A DNA stretch of 64,000 nucleotides from Kitasatospora atroaurantiaca (GTDB lineage: Bacteria > Actinomycetota > Actinomycetes > Streptomycetales > Streptomycetaceae). Under the pieces are notes generated by a model, which had not been told where the DNA came from, searched no databases, and worked only from the letters and a program-made list of their open reading frames with translations. Location of the stretch: NCBI RefSeq assembly GCF_007828955.1, contig NZ_VIVR01000001.1, positions 3,224,001 to 3,288,000 on the forward strand. The letters are read 5' to 3'. Of the stretch, positions 1 through 8,184 are shown in pieces; positions within the stretch are counted from its first letter, which is position 1, and each line of letters starts with the position of its first letter. Made by a program: the position numbers and the translations under genes.

Positions 1-1054
1 CGGCGAAGGCGCGGGCGTCGAGCCCGTACTCCTCGAACTTCTCGCGGACAGCACGCACCGCGTTGACCGAGGTGAAGGCGATCCACTCGTAGCGGCCCGT
101 CACCAGGCCCTTGATGGCGCGCTCCATCTGCTGCGGGGTGCGCGGCGGCTCCACCGCGATGGTGGGCACCTCCTGCGGCACCGCGCCGTACGAGCGCAGC
201 TGCTCGGAGAGGCCGGTGGCCTGCTCCTTGGTACGCGGCACCAGGACGTTCCAGCCGAACAGCGGCTTGGTCTCGAACCAGGAGTGCGAGGAGCGGTGGG
301 CGACCTGCTCGCCGACGACGGCTATGACCGAGGTGGCAGGGTCCACCGGGGCCGAGACCGGCGAGGGCAGCACGCGGGCCGCCTTCAGGTCGGCGGCGAT
401 GGTCGCCAGCGTGGCGGTGAAGGTCCGCTGGCGGGTCGTGGTGCCGGAGAGCGTCGCGCAGAGCGCGGCGTCGGGCTTGCGGCCGTGCGCGACCAGCGCG
501 TTGGCGGTGGCGGGCAGCTGGCCCAGCGTCGTCCGGACCACCAGGGTGGTCTCGGGGGCGCCGAGGTCGACCAGGCCGCCGGCCAGCAGCGCGGCGCCGT
601 CCACGAAGCGGACGTCGGCGCCCTGGCTGCCGCGCAGCGGGACACCGGCGTACGCGGGGACGCCGACCGACTGCGCGACACCCGGGATCACCTCGAAGGC
701 GATCTCGGCGCGGGCACAGCAGAGCATCTCCTCGGCGGCGCAGCCGTCCAGGCCCGGGTCACCGTCGACGGTGCGGACCACGTGCTTGCCGGCCCGGACC
801 GCCTCGGCGACCAGCTTGGCCACGTCGAGGTCGGTCTCCTCGGCCGGGTTGTGCACCCGCACGCCCGCCGGGCAGTGACTGCGCACGGCGGCGGCGGTCA
901 GCGGGTCGGCGATCAGGATGTCGGCGGAGGCCAGCACGTCGACCGCGCGCAGGGTGAGCAGTCCGGGGTCCCCGGGGCCTGCGCCCAGGAAGGTGCAGCG
1001 GCCGGCCGGGGTGGCCGGGCTGCTGGACAAGCTGGTAGCGGCGTTGGGGCTCAT
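1..1054 (-). CDS. hemD: Uroporphyrinogen-III synthase fused to a uroporphyrinogen-III methyltransferase-like domain (3' end outside window)
   Basis: HemD closes the linear hydroxymethylbilane to uroporphyrinogen III in the cytoplasm. About 351 residues are visible. The N-terminal half is CobA/SUMT-like, with the SAM-binding motif GAGPGDPGLL at residues 24-33 and a later VIPGVAQSVGVPAYAGVP block. The C-terminal half begins near the WNVLVPRTKEQA stretch and is HemD-like. The start ATG shares one base with the hemC stop (TGATG), which points to translational coupling. The usual SUMT motif VVRLKGGDP reads VVRTVDGDP here, and other SUMT positions also differ, so methyltransferase activity is uncertain. 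The fusion is typical of Streptomyces hemD genes. The 3' end is cut by the window edge. Confidence 0.9.
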   Translation of the reverse strand, partial: MSPNAATSLSSSPATPAGRCTFLGAGPGDPGLLTLRAVDVLASADILIADPLTAAAVRSHCPAGVRVHNPAEETDLDVAKLVAEAVRAGKHVVRTVDGDPGLDGCAAEEMLCCARAEIAFEVIPGVAQSVGVPAYAGVPLRGSQGADVRFVDGAALLAGGLVDLGAPETTLVVRTTLGQLPATANALVAHGRKPDAALCATLSGTTTRQRTFTATLATIAADLKAARVLPSPVSAPVDPATSVIAVVGEQVAHRSSHSWFETKPLFGWNVLVPRTKEQATGLSEQLRSYGAVPQEVPTIAVEPPRTPQQMERAIKGLVTGRYEWIAFTSVNAVRAVREKFEEYGLDARAFA

Positions 1055-2073
1055 CAGGCTCGCTCCCCCATCAGATTGGCCGCTCCCGCTTCGAGGAGCC
1101 GGGCGGCGAGGGCGTGGCCGAGGGCCGTCGCCTGCCGCTCGGCCGTCTCGTCGAGGACGAGCGGACCGTTGGCGGTCATTCTCAGCAGGGTGGCGCCGTC
1201 GACGGTGCCGACCACGCCCTCCAGCTGCAGTTCCTTCGGGCTCACCCAGGTCGCCAGCGCGGCGACGGGGGCGGAGCAGCCGGCCTCCAGGGCCGCCAGC
1301 AGGGCACGCTCGGCGACCACGGCGGCCCGGGTGGGGGCGTGGTCGAGCGCGCCGAGGGCGGCGGCGAGGGCGGCGTCCACGCACTCGATGGCGAGGGCGC
1401 CCTGGCCGGGGGCCGGCACCATCAGCTCGGGGTCGAGGTGCTGGGTGATCTCGGTGCTGCGGCCGAGGCGGTTGAGGCCGGCGGTGGCCAGCACCACGGC
1501 GTCCAGCTCACCGGCCGCGACGTACCCGATCCGGGTGTCGACGTTGCCGCGGATCGGGACGGTCTCCAGGGCCGCGCCGCGGGCGCTCGCCCAGGCGTTC
1601 AGCTGGGCCATCCGGCGCGGAGAGCCGGTGCCGATCCGGGCGGGGTGCCCGGCCAGCTTCTCCACCAGCTCGTCCAGGGCGAGCCCGTCGCGGGCCACCA
1701 GGGCGTCCCGGGCGTCCTCGCGCTCGGGGACGGCCGCCAGCAGCAGTCCCTCGGGGGCCGCGGTGGGGAGGTCCTTCAGGGAGTGCACGGCGAGGTCGAT
1801 CCGGCCCTCGAGCAGCGCGTCGCGCAGCGCGGAGACGAAGACCCCGGTGCCGCCGATCTGGGCGAGCGCCTCGCGCGAGGTGTCGCCGTAGGTGGTGATC
1901 TCCACCAGCTCGACGGGGCGCCCGGTGACCCGGGTGACCTCGCGGGCGACCATGCCCGACTGGGCCATGGCGAGGGCGCTGCGGCGGGTGCCGAGTCGCA
2001 GCGGTACCGCTGACTCTTGACCATTCATGAGGTGATCGTCCCGGTCGTGCTGGTGGGCTGACTGATGGTTCAT
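1054..2073 (-). CDS. hemC: Porphobilinogen deaminase (hydroxymethylbilane synthase)
   Basis: HemC condenses four porphobilinogens into hydroxymethylbilane. Family blocks are clear: LRLGTRRSALAMAQ, FAVHSLKDLPT-type AVHSLKDLPTAAPEG, IGTGSPRRMAQL, VPIRGNVDTRIGY and PAPGQGALAIE. The dipyrromethane cofactor cysteine lies in LEAGCSAPVA. I chose the ATG at 2073 because it overlaps the hemA stop (ATGA) and has GGAG seven bases upstream. A second in-frame ATG at 2028 (MNGQESAVPLRLG) gives a length closer to characterised HemC proteins and is a real alternative. It is the third gene of the rex-hemA-hemC-hemD operon. Confidence 0.95.
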   Translation of the reverse strand: MNHQSAHQHDRDDHLMNGQESAVPLRLGTRRSALAMAQSGMVAREVTRVTGRPVELVEITTYGDTSREALAQIGGTGVFVSALRDALLEGRIDLAVHSLKDLPTAAPEGLLLAAVPEREDARDALVARDGLALDELVEKLAGHPARIGTGSPRRMAQLNAWASARGAALETVPIRGNVDTRIGYVAAGELDAVVLATAGLNRLGRSTEITQHLDPELMVPAPGQGALAIECVDAALAAALGALDHAPTRAAVVAERALLAALEAGCSAPVAALATWVSPKELQLEGVVGTVDGATLLRMTANGPLVLDETAERQATALGHALAARLLEAGAANLMGERA

Positions 2074-3422
2074 CTGGGCGCTCCGGCGGAGGGCTTGGCC
2101 TGTGCCCCGATCGGAGTACCGGAGACAGCCTGCACTGCCGCCGGGTCCAGGTCGAACAGTTCGCGGAGCGCGTCGGCGTACGAGGCGCCGCCGGGCTCGG
2201 CCGCCAGCTGCTTGACCCGCACGGTGGGGGCGTGCAGGAGCTTGTCGACGACCCGCTTGACGGTCTGCGAGACCTCGGCGCGGGTGCGCTCGTCCAGATC
2301 GGGCAGCCGCGTGTTCAGGCGTCCGAGTTCGCTCAGCACGACCTCGGAGGCCATGGCGCGCAGGGCGACCACGGTGGGGGCGATCCGGGCGGCGCGCTGG
2401 GCCGCGCCGAAGGCGGCGACCTCCTCGGCGACGATCCCGGTCACCGCGTCCACGTCCCCGGCCCCCGGGGTGGCGGCGTGGGCGTGGGAGAGGCTCTCCA
2501 GGTCGACCAGCAGGGCCCCGGGCAGCTCGTGCACGTCGTGGTCGACGTCCCGCGGCATGGCCAGGTCGAGGAAGGCCAGCGGAGTCTCTGCCCAATTCTG
2601 GGCTCGCTCGCCGGTACGCACGGCCACGGCCGCCGCGATGTCCTCGGCGCTGATCACCACACCGGCCGCGCCGGTACAGGAGATCACCAGGTCGACGTCG
2701 GCCAGGGTCTCGGGGACCTTGGCGAAGTCGACCGTACGGGCGCCCAGGTTGGCCGCCAGCCGCTCGGCCCGCTCGGGGGTGCGGTTGGCGATCAACAGTT
2801 CGCCGATACCGGCCCGGACCAGGGTCGCCGCGGCGAGCGAGCTCATCGAGCCGGCGCCGACCACCAGGGCCCGCTTGCCCGCGATCTCGCCCGCGCCCGC
2901 GGCGATCTGCTCCAGGCCGAAGGTGACCAGCGACTGCCCGGCCTTGTCGATGCCGGTCTCGCTGTGCGCCCGCTTGCCGACCCGCAGGGCCTGCTGGAAC
3001 AGCTCGTTCAGGCCGCGCCCGGCGGTGTGCTCCTCCTGGGCGCGGGCCAGCGCGTCGCGCAGCTGGCCGAGGATCTGGCCCTCGCCGACCACCATCGAGT
3101 CCAGGCCGCAGGCCACCGAGAAGAGGTGGTGGACGGCCCGGTCCTCGTAGTGGACGTACAGGTGGGAGGTGAGCTCCTCCAGGTCCACGCCGCTGTGGTG
3201 GGCGAGCAGCAGGGAGAGCTCGGCGACGCCCGCGTGGAACTTGTCCACGTCCGCGTACAGCTCGATGCGGTTGCAGGTGTTGACGAGCGCCGCCTCGGCG
3301 ACGGTCGCCGTGGCCGCGGCGTCGTGCAGCAGCCTGGTGGGGACGTCACCGGTCAGCGCAGCGCGCTCCAGCACGCCGACGGGGGCGGTGCGGTGGCTCA
3401 GCCCAACGACGAGAAGACTCAT
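2070..3422 (-). CDS. hemA: Glutamyl-tRNA reductase
   Basis: This enzyme reduces glutamyl-tRNA(Glu) to glutamate-1-semialdehyde, the first committed step of C5-pathway tetrapyrrole synthesis, using NADPH. The start MSLLVVGLSHRTAPV is canonical. The nucleophilic cysteine is C50 in NTCNRIELY. A nucleotide-binding segment (ALVVGAGSMSSLAA) follows, then the C-terminal dimerisation helices. The length of 450 residues is normal. It sits 34 bases after rex on the same strand and overlaps hemC by four bases, so it is expected to be controlled by Rex at the operator upstream of rex. Confidence 0.97.
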   Translation of the reverse strand: MSLLVVGLSHRTAPVGVLERAALTGDVPTRLLHDAAATATVAEAALVNTCNRIELYADVDKFHAGVAELSLLLAHHSGVDLEELTSHLYVHYEDRAVHHLFSVACGLDSMVVGEGQILGQLRDALARAQEEHTAGRGLNELFQQALRVGKRAHSETGIDKAGQSLVTFGLEQIAAGAGEIAGKRALVVGAGSMSSLAAATLVRAGIGELLIANRTPERAERLAANLGARTVDFAKVPETLADVDLVISCTGAAGVVISAEDIAAAVAVRTGERAQNWAETPLAFLDLAMPRDVDHDVHELPGALLVDLESLSHAHAATPGAGDVDAVTGIVAEEVAAFGAAQRAARIAPTVVALRAMASEVVLSELGRLNTRLPDLDERTRAEVSQTVKRVVDKLLHAPTVRVKQLAAEPGGASYADALRELFDLDPAAVQAVSGTPIGAQAKPSAGAPR

Positions 3423-3456
3423 GCCCGCCCCTTGTGCATACGGATCCGGTCTCTGC

Positions 3457-4323
3457 TCACGCGGGCATCACCGCTGACAGATCTCCTTCGGTGCCCTTGG
3501 CGGGCTTGCCGCCCTTGGCCGGTTCGGCCTTGGCGGTGCCGCCCGCGGCGCGGCGGAGCTTCGCGGCGGCGGCGCGCACCGGGCCCGGGGCGCGGTCTAG
3601 CACGGAGTCGCCGCGGTCGGGCTCCTCGCCGGCCTTGCGCTGCTCGTGGAAGGCGAGGATCTGGAGCTCTATGGAGAGGTCGACCTTGCGCACGTCCACG
3701 CCGTCCGGGACGGTCAGCACGGTGGGGGCGAAGTTGAGGATGCTGGTGACGCCGGCCTCGACCAGCCGGTCGCAGACCTGCTGGGCGGCGCCGGGCGGGG
3801 TGGTGATGACGCCGATGGAGACCTGCTGGCTCTCCACGATCGCCTCCAGCTCGTCCATGTGCCGGACCGGCAGCCCGGCCGCGCTGCTGCCGACCACGGC
3901 CGGGTCGGCGTCCAGCAGGGCCGCCACCCGGAAGCCGCGGGAGGCGAAGCCGCCGTAGTTGGCGAGGGCGTGGCCGAGGTTACCGATCCCGACGATGACG
4001 ACCGGCCAGTCCTGGGTCAGGCCGAGCTCGCGGGAGATCTGGTAGACGAGGTACTCGACGTCGTAGCCGACGCCTCGGGTCCCGTACGAACCGAGGTACG
4101 AGAAGTCCTTGCGCAGCTTCGCGGAGTTGACCCCCGCGGCGGCGGCCAGCTCCTCGGAGGAGACCGTCGGCACCGAGCGCTCGGAGAGCGCGGTCAGCGC
4201 GCGCAGGTACAGCGGAAGACGGGCGACCGTCGCCTCCGGGATGCCCCGGGCACGCGAGGGTCGGCGCGCGGCGCCTGCGTCGGGCGTCTGCGAAGTGCTC
4301 TGGGTGGATCGGCCGATTGCCAC
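3457..4323 (-). CDS. rex: Redox-sensing transcriptional repressor Rex
   Basis: Rex is a homodimeric repressor that leaves DNA when NADH binds, linking gene expression to the NADH/NAD+ ratio. The 288-residue product has an N-terminal winged helix (about residues 30-95, with AAAAGVNSAKLRKDFSYLGS) and a Rossmann domain whose GxGxxG is VGIGNLG (residues 111-117). It closely resembles S. coelicolor Rex through SIELQILAFHEQRKAGEE; the last ~45 residues are a basic, Ala/Lys-rich tail. The GTG at 4323 is preferred because AGGAG lies at 4328-4332; the open frame continues further upstream without a better start. It heads the rex-hemA-hemC-hemD operon and probably represses itself. Confidence 0.96.
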   Translation of the reverse strand: MAIGRSTQSTSQTPDAGAARRPSRARGIPEATVARLPLYLRALTALSERSVPTVSSEELAAAAGVNSAKLRKDFSYLGSYGTRGVGYDVEYLVYQISRELGLTQDWPVVIVGIGNLGHALANYGGFASRGFRVAALLDADPAVVGSSAAGLPVRHMDELEAIVESQQVSIGVITTPPGAAQQVCDRLVEAGVTSILNFAPTVLTVPDGVDVRKVDLSIELQILAFHEQRKAGEEPDRGDSVLDRAPGPVRAAAAKLRRAAGGTAKAEPAKGGKPAKGTEGDLSAVMPA

Positions 4324-4358
4324 GGTGCTCCTGTGGGTGAAGCTGGGCTTTGGCAGCC

Positions 4359-4387
4359 AGGCTATGCGTTTGTGAACGTGTGCACAA
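4359..4387 (-). promoter_or_regulatory. Predicted rex operon promoter
   Basis: On the minus strand TTGTGC (4387-4382) and TAGCCT (4364-4359) are separated by exactly 17 bases. The -35 box is embedded in the Rex operator. This is inferred from sequence only. Confidence 0.55.
4371..4386 (-). promoter_or_regulatory. Rex operator (ROP) upstream of rex-hemACD
   Basis: The sequence TGTGAACGTGTGCACA matches the known Rex operator pattern TGTGAACNNNTTCACA in all but one base. It lies 48 bases before the rex start and overlaps the -35 element of the predicted promoter, the position expected for autorepression. The equivalent S. coelicolor operon is a known Rex target. Confidence 0.9.
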
Positions 4388-4424
4388 AGATGGTGTCCGA
4401 TTTGTCCCCGCACAGTGATGCGCA

Positions 4425-5132
4425 TCACTCACCGCCCCATGCGGTCAGCATGACACCCGGGGGCTCGGTGCCCAGTGGCCACGGGCCGAAGGGTGCCTCG
4501 CGGCGGATCAGCGGAGGCGGACCCGCCTGTCGGCGCGACATCGCCTCGCCGAGTCGCGGCCAGGGCACCCCGGCCGCCTCGGGCAGCGATTCGGCCCAGT
4601 CGGCGGGCGGGCCGGACAGGCCGCGGGCGTGGACACAGTGACGCAGCAGGTCGGCGGCGGCCCGGGCGTCGCCGAGCGCGGTGTGCGCGGGGTACCAGCC
4701 GAGGCCGGCCGCCTCCACGCAGGCCGCCAGGCCGTACCCGCCGGCCTCGGGGAGGTGGTCGCGGGCCAGGCGCATGGTGCAGAGCAGGGGTACGGGGGGC
4801 AGCGGTACGCCGATCCGGGCGAACTCGCGCTCCAGGAAGGCCTGGTCGCAGGTCACGTGGTGGCCGACCAGGATCCGGCCGGCCAGCAGCTCCAGCAGGT
4901 GGGGTGCGACCTCGCGGAAGCGGGGGGCGCCGACCACGTCGTCCTGGGAGATCCGGTGGACGTGGGTCGGGCCGACCGGGCCGACGGGGTCGATCAGGGT
5001 GGAGAACTCGCCCTCGGCCCGCAGTCGGCCGTCGAGCAGCACCACGGCCACCTCGACCACGCGGTGGCGCCAGGGGCTCCGGCCGGTGGCCTCGACGTCG
5101 ACCACGGCGTAGCCGCTCCTCGTCGGAAGCAT
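4425..5132 (-). CDS. DEDDh 3'-5' exonuclease (DnaQ/RNase T superfamily)
   Basis: The 235-residue protein is a single exonuclease domain of the DnaQ-like superfamily, which removes 3' nucleotides from DNA or RNA with two metal ions. Exo I is VVDVEATG (D12, E14), Exo II is HHVTCDQAFLEREF, and Exo III is HTALGDARAAADLL with the HxAxxD signature of the DEDDh class. The start at 5132 has GGAGGAG about eight bases upstream; longer in-frame extension upstream is probably non-coding. A similar gene sits next to rex in other streptomycetes. No polymerase domain is attached, so it is more likely a stand-alone proofreading or RNA-processing nuclease. The substrate is unknown. Confidence 0.88.
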   Translation of the reverse strand: MLPTRSGYAVVDVEATGRSPWRHRVVEVAVVLLDGRLRAEGEFSTLIDPVGPVGPTHVHRISQDDVVGAPRFREVAPHLLELLAGRILVGHHVTCDQAFLEREFARIGVPLPPVPLLCTMRLARDHLPEAGGYGLAACVEAAGLGWYPAHTALGDARAAADLLRHCVHARGLSGPPADWAESLPEAAGVPWPRLGEAMSRRQAGPPPLIRREAPFGPWPLGTEPPGVMLTAWGGE

Positions 5133-5203
5133 GGCGGCTCTCCTCCGTCTTCGGCCCCCGACGGACACAAAACCGTTAGATCGTAAGCCGACGAATCGAG
5201 CAG

Positions 5204-5233
5204 AACATAAGACGATCTTCATTTTTCGGACAA
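5204..5233 (-). promoter_or_regulatory. Predicted promoter of the exonuclease gene
   Basis: On the minus strand TTGTCC (5233-5228) and TATGTT (5209-5204) are 18 bases apart, in a locally AT-rich stretch 72 bases before the start at 5132. Confidence 0.45.
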
Positions 5234-5247
5234 CGATTTGGCGTCCA

Positions 5248-5269
5248 ACCCCCGCCGATCGGCGGGGGT
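5248..5269. terminator. Perfect GC-rich palindrome 3' of the glutaredoxin-like gene
   Basis: ACCCCCGCCGATCGGCGGGGGT is an uninterrupted 22-bp palindrome (written here by halves: ACCCCCGCCGA/TCGGCGGGGGT). It begins 13 bases after the stop of the minus-strand glutaredoxin-like gene. It lacks a T-tract, which is common for streptomycete terminators. An operator role cannot be excluded. Confidence 0.5.
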
Positions 5270-5281
5270 GTGGCGTTGGTC

Positions 5282-5563
5282 TCAGGCACCGAGGGCGGCG
5301 CGGAGGCGGCGCTCGTCGACCCGCCAGAAGTCGTGCTGCCGCCCGTCGATGAGGGTCACCGGGATCTGCTCCCAGTACTTGCGGTACAGCTCCTCGTCCT
5401 GGGTGATGTCCCTCTCCTCGAACGACGCCCCGAGTTCACCGGCCACCCGGACGATCACCTCGCGGGCCTCGTCGCACAGATGACAGCCGGGCTTGCCCAC
5501 CAGCGTGACCGTCCGGTCGGCGGGGCTCTTCTTCTTGTCGTCACGTCGCAGCAGTGGGCTCAC
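5282..5563 (-). CDS. Glutaredoxin-like thiol-disulfide protein
   Basis: A 93-residue cytoplasmic thioredoxin-fold protein. The redox motif is GKPGCHLC with cysteines C27 and C30, followed by the typical EERDITQDEELYRKYWEQIPV segment, whose cis-proline region is QIPVTLIDG. It matches the glutaredoxin-like (DUF836-type) family rather than classical glutaredoxin because the motif is CHLC rather than CPYC. The likely role is dithiol exchange, but the partner is unknown; actinobacteria use mycothiol rather than glutathione. It neighbours the HAD gene divergently. Confidence 0.85.
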   Translation of the reverse strand: MSPLLRRDDKKKSPADRTVTLVGKPGCHLCDEAREVIVRVAGELGASFEERDITQDEELYRKYWEQIPVTLIDGRQHDFWRVDERRLRAALGA

Positions 5564-5712
5564 CCGCCCATTGTGCTCCGACCTCCACCGCCCACTCGCC
5601 TCGGCGCGCTCCCGATCCGATGCCGACGCTCCTCGGCCGGGATAACTCCGCCGATGCGGGCTGTTAACTGTGCCTGCACACCGCGGTCACGGAGAGACGC
5701 CCCGGCGCTGAC

Positions 5713-5718
5713 TATGCT
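5713..5718 (+). promoter_or_regulatory. -10-like box TATGCT, leaderless geometry
   Basis: TATGCT ends six bases before the ATG at 5725, so transcription would start at or next to the start codon. No Shine-Dalgarno sequence is present. Confidence 0.5.
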
Positions 5719-5724
5719 CGGTGC

Positions 5725-6678
5725 ATGGCCGCGCTGCGAAGGCTCAACCAGGCAAAGGGATCCCCCACCGAGCGGACCGCCCTGGCGGGCGAGGCCGCCG
5801 CCGACGCGGCGGAGGCCGACCTCCTGCTCAGCGAGCCCCCGAAGAAGCCCGGCCGCCCCAAGGCCCCCGCCGAGGACCACACCCCGACCCCGGGCGACCC
5901 GCAGGCCGCCGCGTTCTTCGACTGCGACAACACCATCCTGCGCGGCGCGGCGATCTTCTACCTCGGCATCGGCCTGTACCGGCGCAGGTTCTTCAGCCGG
6001 CGCGACGTCGCCCGCTTCGCCTGGCAGCAGGCCTGGTTCCGGCTGTACGGCGCCGAGGACCCGGCGCACATGGCCGACGCCCAGGACACCGCACTCGGCC
6101 TGGTGGCCGGGAAGCGGACCGCCGACCTGGAGCAGATCTGCGAGGAGATCTTCGAGGAGGTCATCACCGAGAAGATCTGGCCCGGCACCCGCGCGCTGGT
6201 GCAGATGCACCTGGACGCCGGCCAGCGGGTCTGGCTGGTCACCGCCGCCCCGCAGGAGGTGGCCCGGATCATCGCCCGCCGGCTCGGCATGACGGGCGCC
6301 CTCGGCACCGTCGCCGAGGCGGTCGACGGCGCCTACACCGGCCGGCTGGTGGGCGGCCTGCTGCACGGCGAGGCCAAGGCCGCGGCGGTACGGGCGCTGG
6401 CCCGCCGCGAGCAGCTCGACCTGAGCCGCTGCGCGGCGTTCAGCGACTCCGCGAACGACATCCCGATGCTCACGCTGGTCGGCCACCCGTACGTGGTCAA
6501 TCCGGACGCCGCGCTGCGCCGCCACGCCCGGGCGATGGGCTGGCGGGTACGGGACTTCCGGACCGGCCGGAAGGCGGCCAGGATCGGGATCCCGGCCGCC
6601 GCCGGGCTCGGCGTGCTGGCGGGGGCGACCGCCGCCGCGGTGGCCATCCGGCGCCGCTCCGGTCAGCAGCACGCCTGA
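5725..6678 (+). CDS. HAD-superfamily hydrolase, SerB-like (subfamily IB)
   Basis: A 317-residue phosphatase of the haloacid dehalogenase superfamily. Motif I is FFDCDNT (D66 nucleophile, D68), motif II is the threonine in WLVTAAP, motif III the lysine in GEAKAAAV, and motif IV is FSDSANDIPM. The first 60 residues are a Pro/Ala-rich, probably disordered leader, and the C-terminus ends with a hydrophobic Ala-rich segment (about residues 290-310) followed by arginines that could anchor it to the membrane. It lies just upstream of bldN, as its S. coelicolor counterpart does. The physiological substrate is unknown. Confidence 0.88.
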   Translation: MAALRRLNQAKGSPTERTALAGEAAADAAEADLLLSEPPKKPGRPKAPAEDHTPTPGDPQAAAFFDCDNTILRGAAIFYLGIGLYRRRFFSRRDVARFAWQQAWFRLYGAEDPAHMADAQDTALGLVAGKRTADLEQICEEIFEEVITEKIWPGTRALVQMHLDAGQRVWLVTAAPQEVARIIARRLGMTGALGTVAEAVDGAYTGRLVGGLLHGEAKAAAVRALARREQLDLSRCAAFSDSANDIPMLTLVGHPYVVNPDAALRRHARAMGWRVRDFRTGRKAARIGIPAAAGLGVLAGATAAAVAIRRRSGQQHA

Positions 6679-7091
6679 AACCCCCCTCGGCGACTCACGC
6701 TTACGGGCGAAAATCAGGCACGCCCGACGACGCCTCCGTTCGGGTTCGGCCCTGACCGGATCCGATCGTTCGACTACTTGAGAAAGTCTGGGGTTGCCGG
6801 GGCCCGAGGCAGGGAAACGGCGCTACAGGCCGCCGAATTGGTCACAGGGTGCGCACAAGCGATCACATTGAGCCGGGCGGATGACGCCACGTCCGGTCAG
6901 TTCCAGCTGAATATGCACCCCAAGCGGATCTCAAACGACCACTTCGACAACAGGGTGTAGCTGTCATTGCACAAAGCGTTATTCTCTCCTGGATGCACGC
7001 CACCCACACGTCCCCTGTGACGGGGGGTCAGGAAGTGTGCTCTCCGCGCAGGCGGAGGTGATCCGTCCACAGTTCTGCCTCTGGGAGTCCC
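6679..7091 (+). promoter_or_regulatory. Intergenic region upstream of bldN
   Basis: This 413-base stretch has no convincing gene. Its distal third is less GC-rich. A TATTCT box at 6980-6985 is the best -10 candidate for bldN and would give a leader of about 100 bases. In S. coelicolor the bldN promoter is repressed by BldD; around 7017-7035 there are GTGA and GTCA half-site-like elements, but they do not form a convincing BldD box. Confidence 0.4.
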
Positions 7092-7928
7092 GTGTACCCA
7101 CCCGTCCGGAACGACGCGCCTGCCACCTCCCGCCCGTCGCCCGCCATCCTGCGCCCCGGTACGCGCCTCGACCGCCTGTGGACCGCGATCCGCGAGTTCG
7201 AGCTGTACGTGCCCCAACCGGCCCTGGCCGGGCCCGCCCTGGCCGGCGGCGGGACGCCCCACCCCGGCACCGCCCTGCGCTCCACCACGACCAGCGGTCC
7301 GGGCACCCGCAGCCGCGCCGCGGTCGGCGGCGGCACCCGCAGCCGTACCAGAACCGCTCCCAGCCCGGGCTTCGAGACCGAGCACAACCCGATCATGGAG
7401 CTGGTCGAGCGGGCCCAGAACGGCGAGAGCGAGGCCTTCGGGCGGCTGTACGACCACTACTCCGACACCGTCTACCGGTACATCTACTACCGGGTCGGCA
7501 GCCGGGCCACCGCCGAGGACCTGACCAGTGAGACCTTCCTGCGCGCGCTGCGCCGGATCGGCACCTTCACCTGGCAGGGCCGGGACTTCGGCGCCTGGCT
7601 GGTGACCATCGCCCGCAACCTGGTCGCCGACCACTTCAAGTCCAGCCGCTTCCGGCTGGAGGTCACCACCGGCGAGATGCTCGACTCCAACGAGTGCGAG
7701 CGCAGCCCGGAGGACTCGGTGCTGGAGTCGCTCTCCAACGCCGCCCTGCTGGACGCCGTCCGGCGGCTCAACCCGCAGCAGCAGGAGTGCGTCACGCTGC
7801 GCTTCCTGCAGGGCCTCTCGGTCGCCGAGACGGCCCGCATCATGGGCAAGAACGAGGGCGCCATCAAGACGCTCCAGTACCGCGCGGTGCGCACCCTCGC
7901 CCGCCTGCTGCCCCCCGACGCGCGGTGA
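7092..7928 (+). CDS. bldN: Developmental ECF sigma factor BldN (pro-sigma)
   Basis: BldN is the ECF sigma factor needed for aerial mycelium formation; in S. coelicolor it drives bldM and, in related species, chaplin and rodlin genes. From MELVERAQNGESEAFGRLYD (residue 102 on) the protein is nearly identical to known BldN: region 2 includes DTVYRYIYYRVG and TFTWQGRDFGAWLVTIARN, and region 4 includes ECVTLRFLQGLSVAETARIM. The first ~101 residues are a low-complexity pro-sequence, matching the known removable N-terminal extension of BldN. The start is a GTG (VYPPV) with GGGAG just upstream, and S. coelicolor BldN also begins VYPHV. rsbN follows. Confidence 0.95.
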   Translation: MYPPVRNDAPATSRPSPAILRPGTRLDRLWTAIREFELYVPQPALAGPALAGGGTPHPGTALRSTTTSGPGTRSRAAVGGGTRSRTRTAPSPGFETEHNPIMELVERAQNGESEAFGRLYDHYSDTVYRYIYYRVGSRATAEDLTSETFLRALRRIGTFTWQGRDFGAWLVTIARNLVADHFKSSRFRLEVTTGEMLDSNECERSPEDSVLESLSNAALLDAVRRLNPQQQECVTLRFLQGLSVAETARIMGKNEGAIKTLQYRAVRTLARLLPPDAR

Positions 7929-8184
7929 ACGCGGGTACCTCCGGGGCGATATCCGACAGGCCGTCACCGTCCGTTCCCCGCCGACACGTGCGGGTGAATG
8001 GGCGGTCACATGATCAGTCGTGCGTAACCGACTCCCGGCACCGCTCGTTGGCCAGCGTGCAAACCCCCACCGGGCTCGCGGTCAAGCAGGACCAGGACCT
8101 GTCACCCGATGGTGTGGTTTTGGCCCGCCGAGGCAACCGTCCGGCAGGCCGGGGAGTCGACAACGACGAAGGGAGGTGTGGCCC

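Noticed and set aside
6778-6960. A 60-residue frame upstream of bldN
   Set aside because: It starts with TTG, has no ribosome-binding site, and overlaps the region expected to hold the bldN promoter.
7013-7035. A BldD box before bldN
   Set aside because: Half-sites are visible but spacing and bases do not match the consensus well enough to report.
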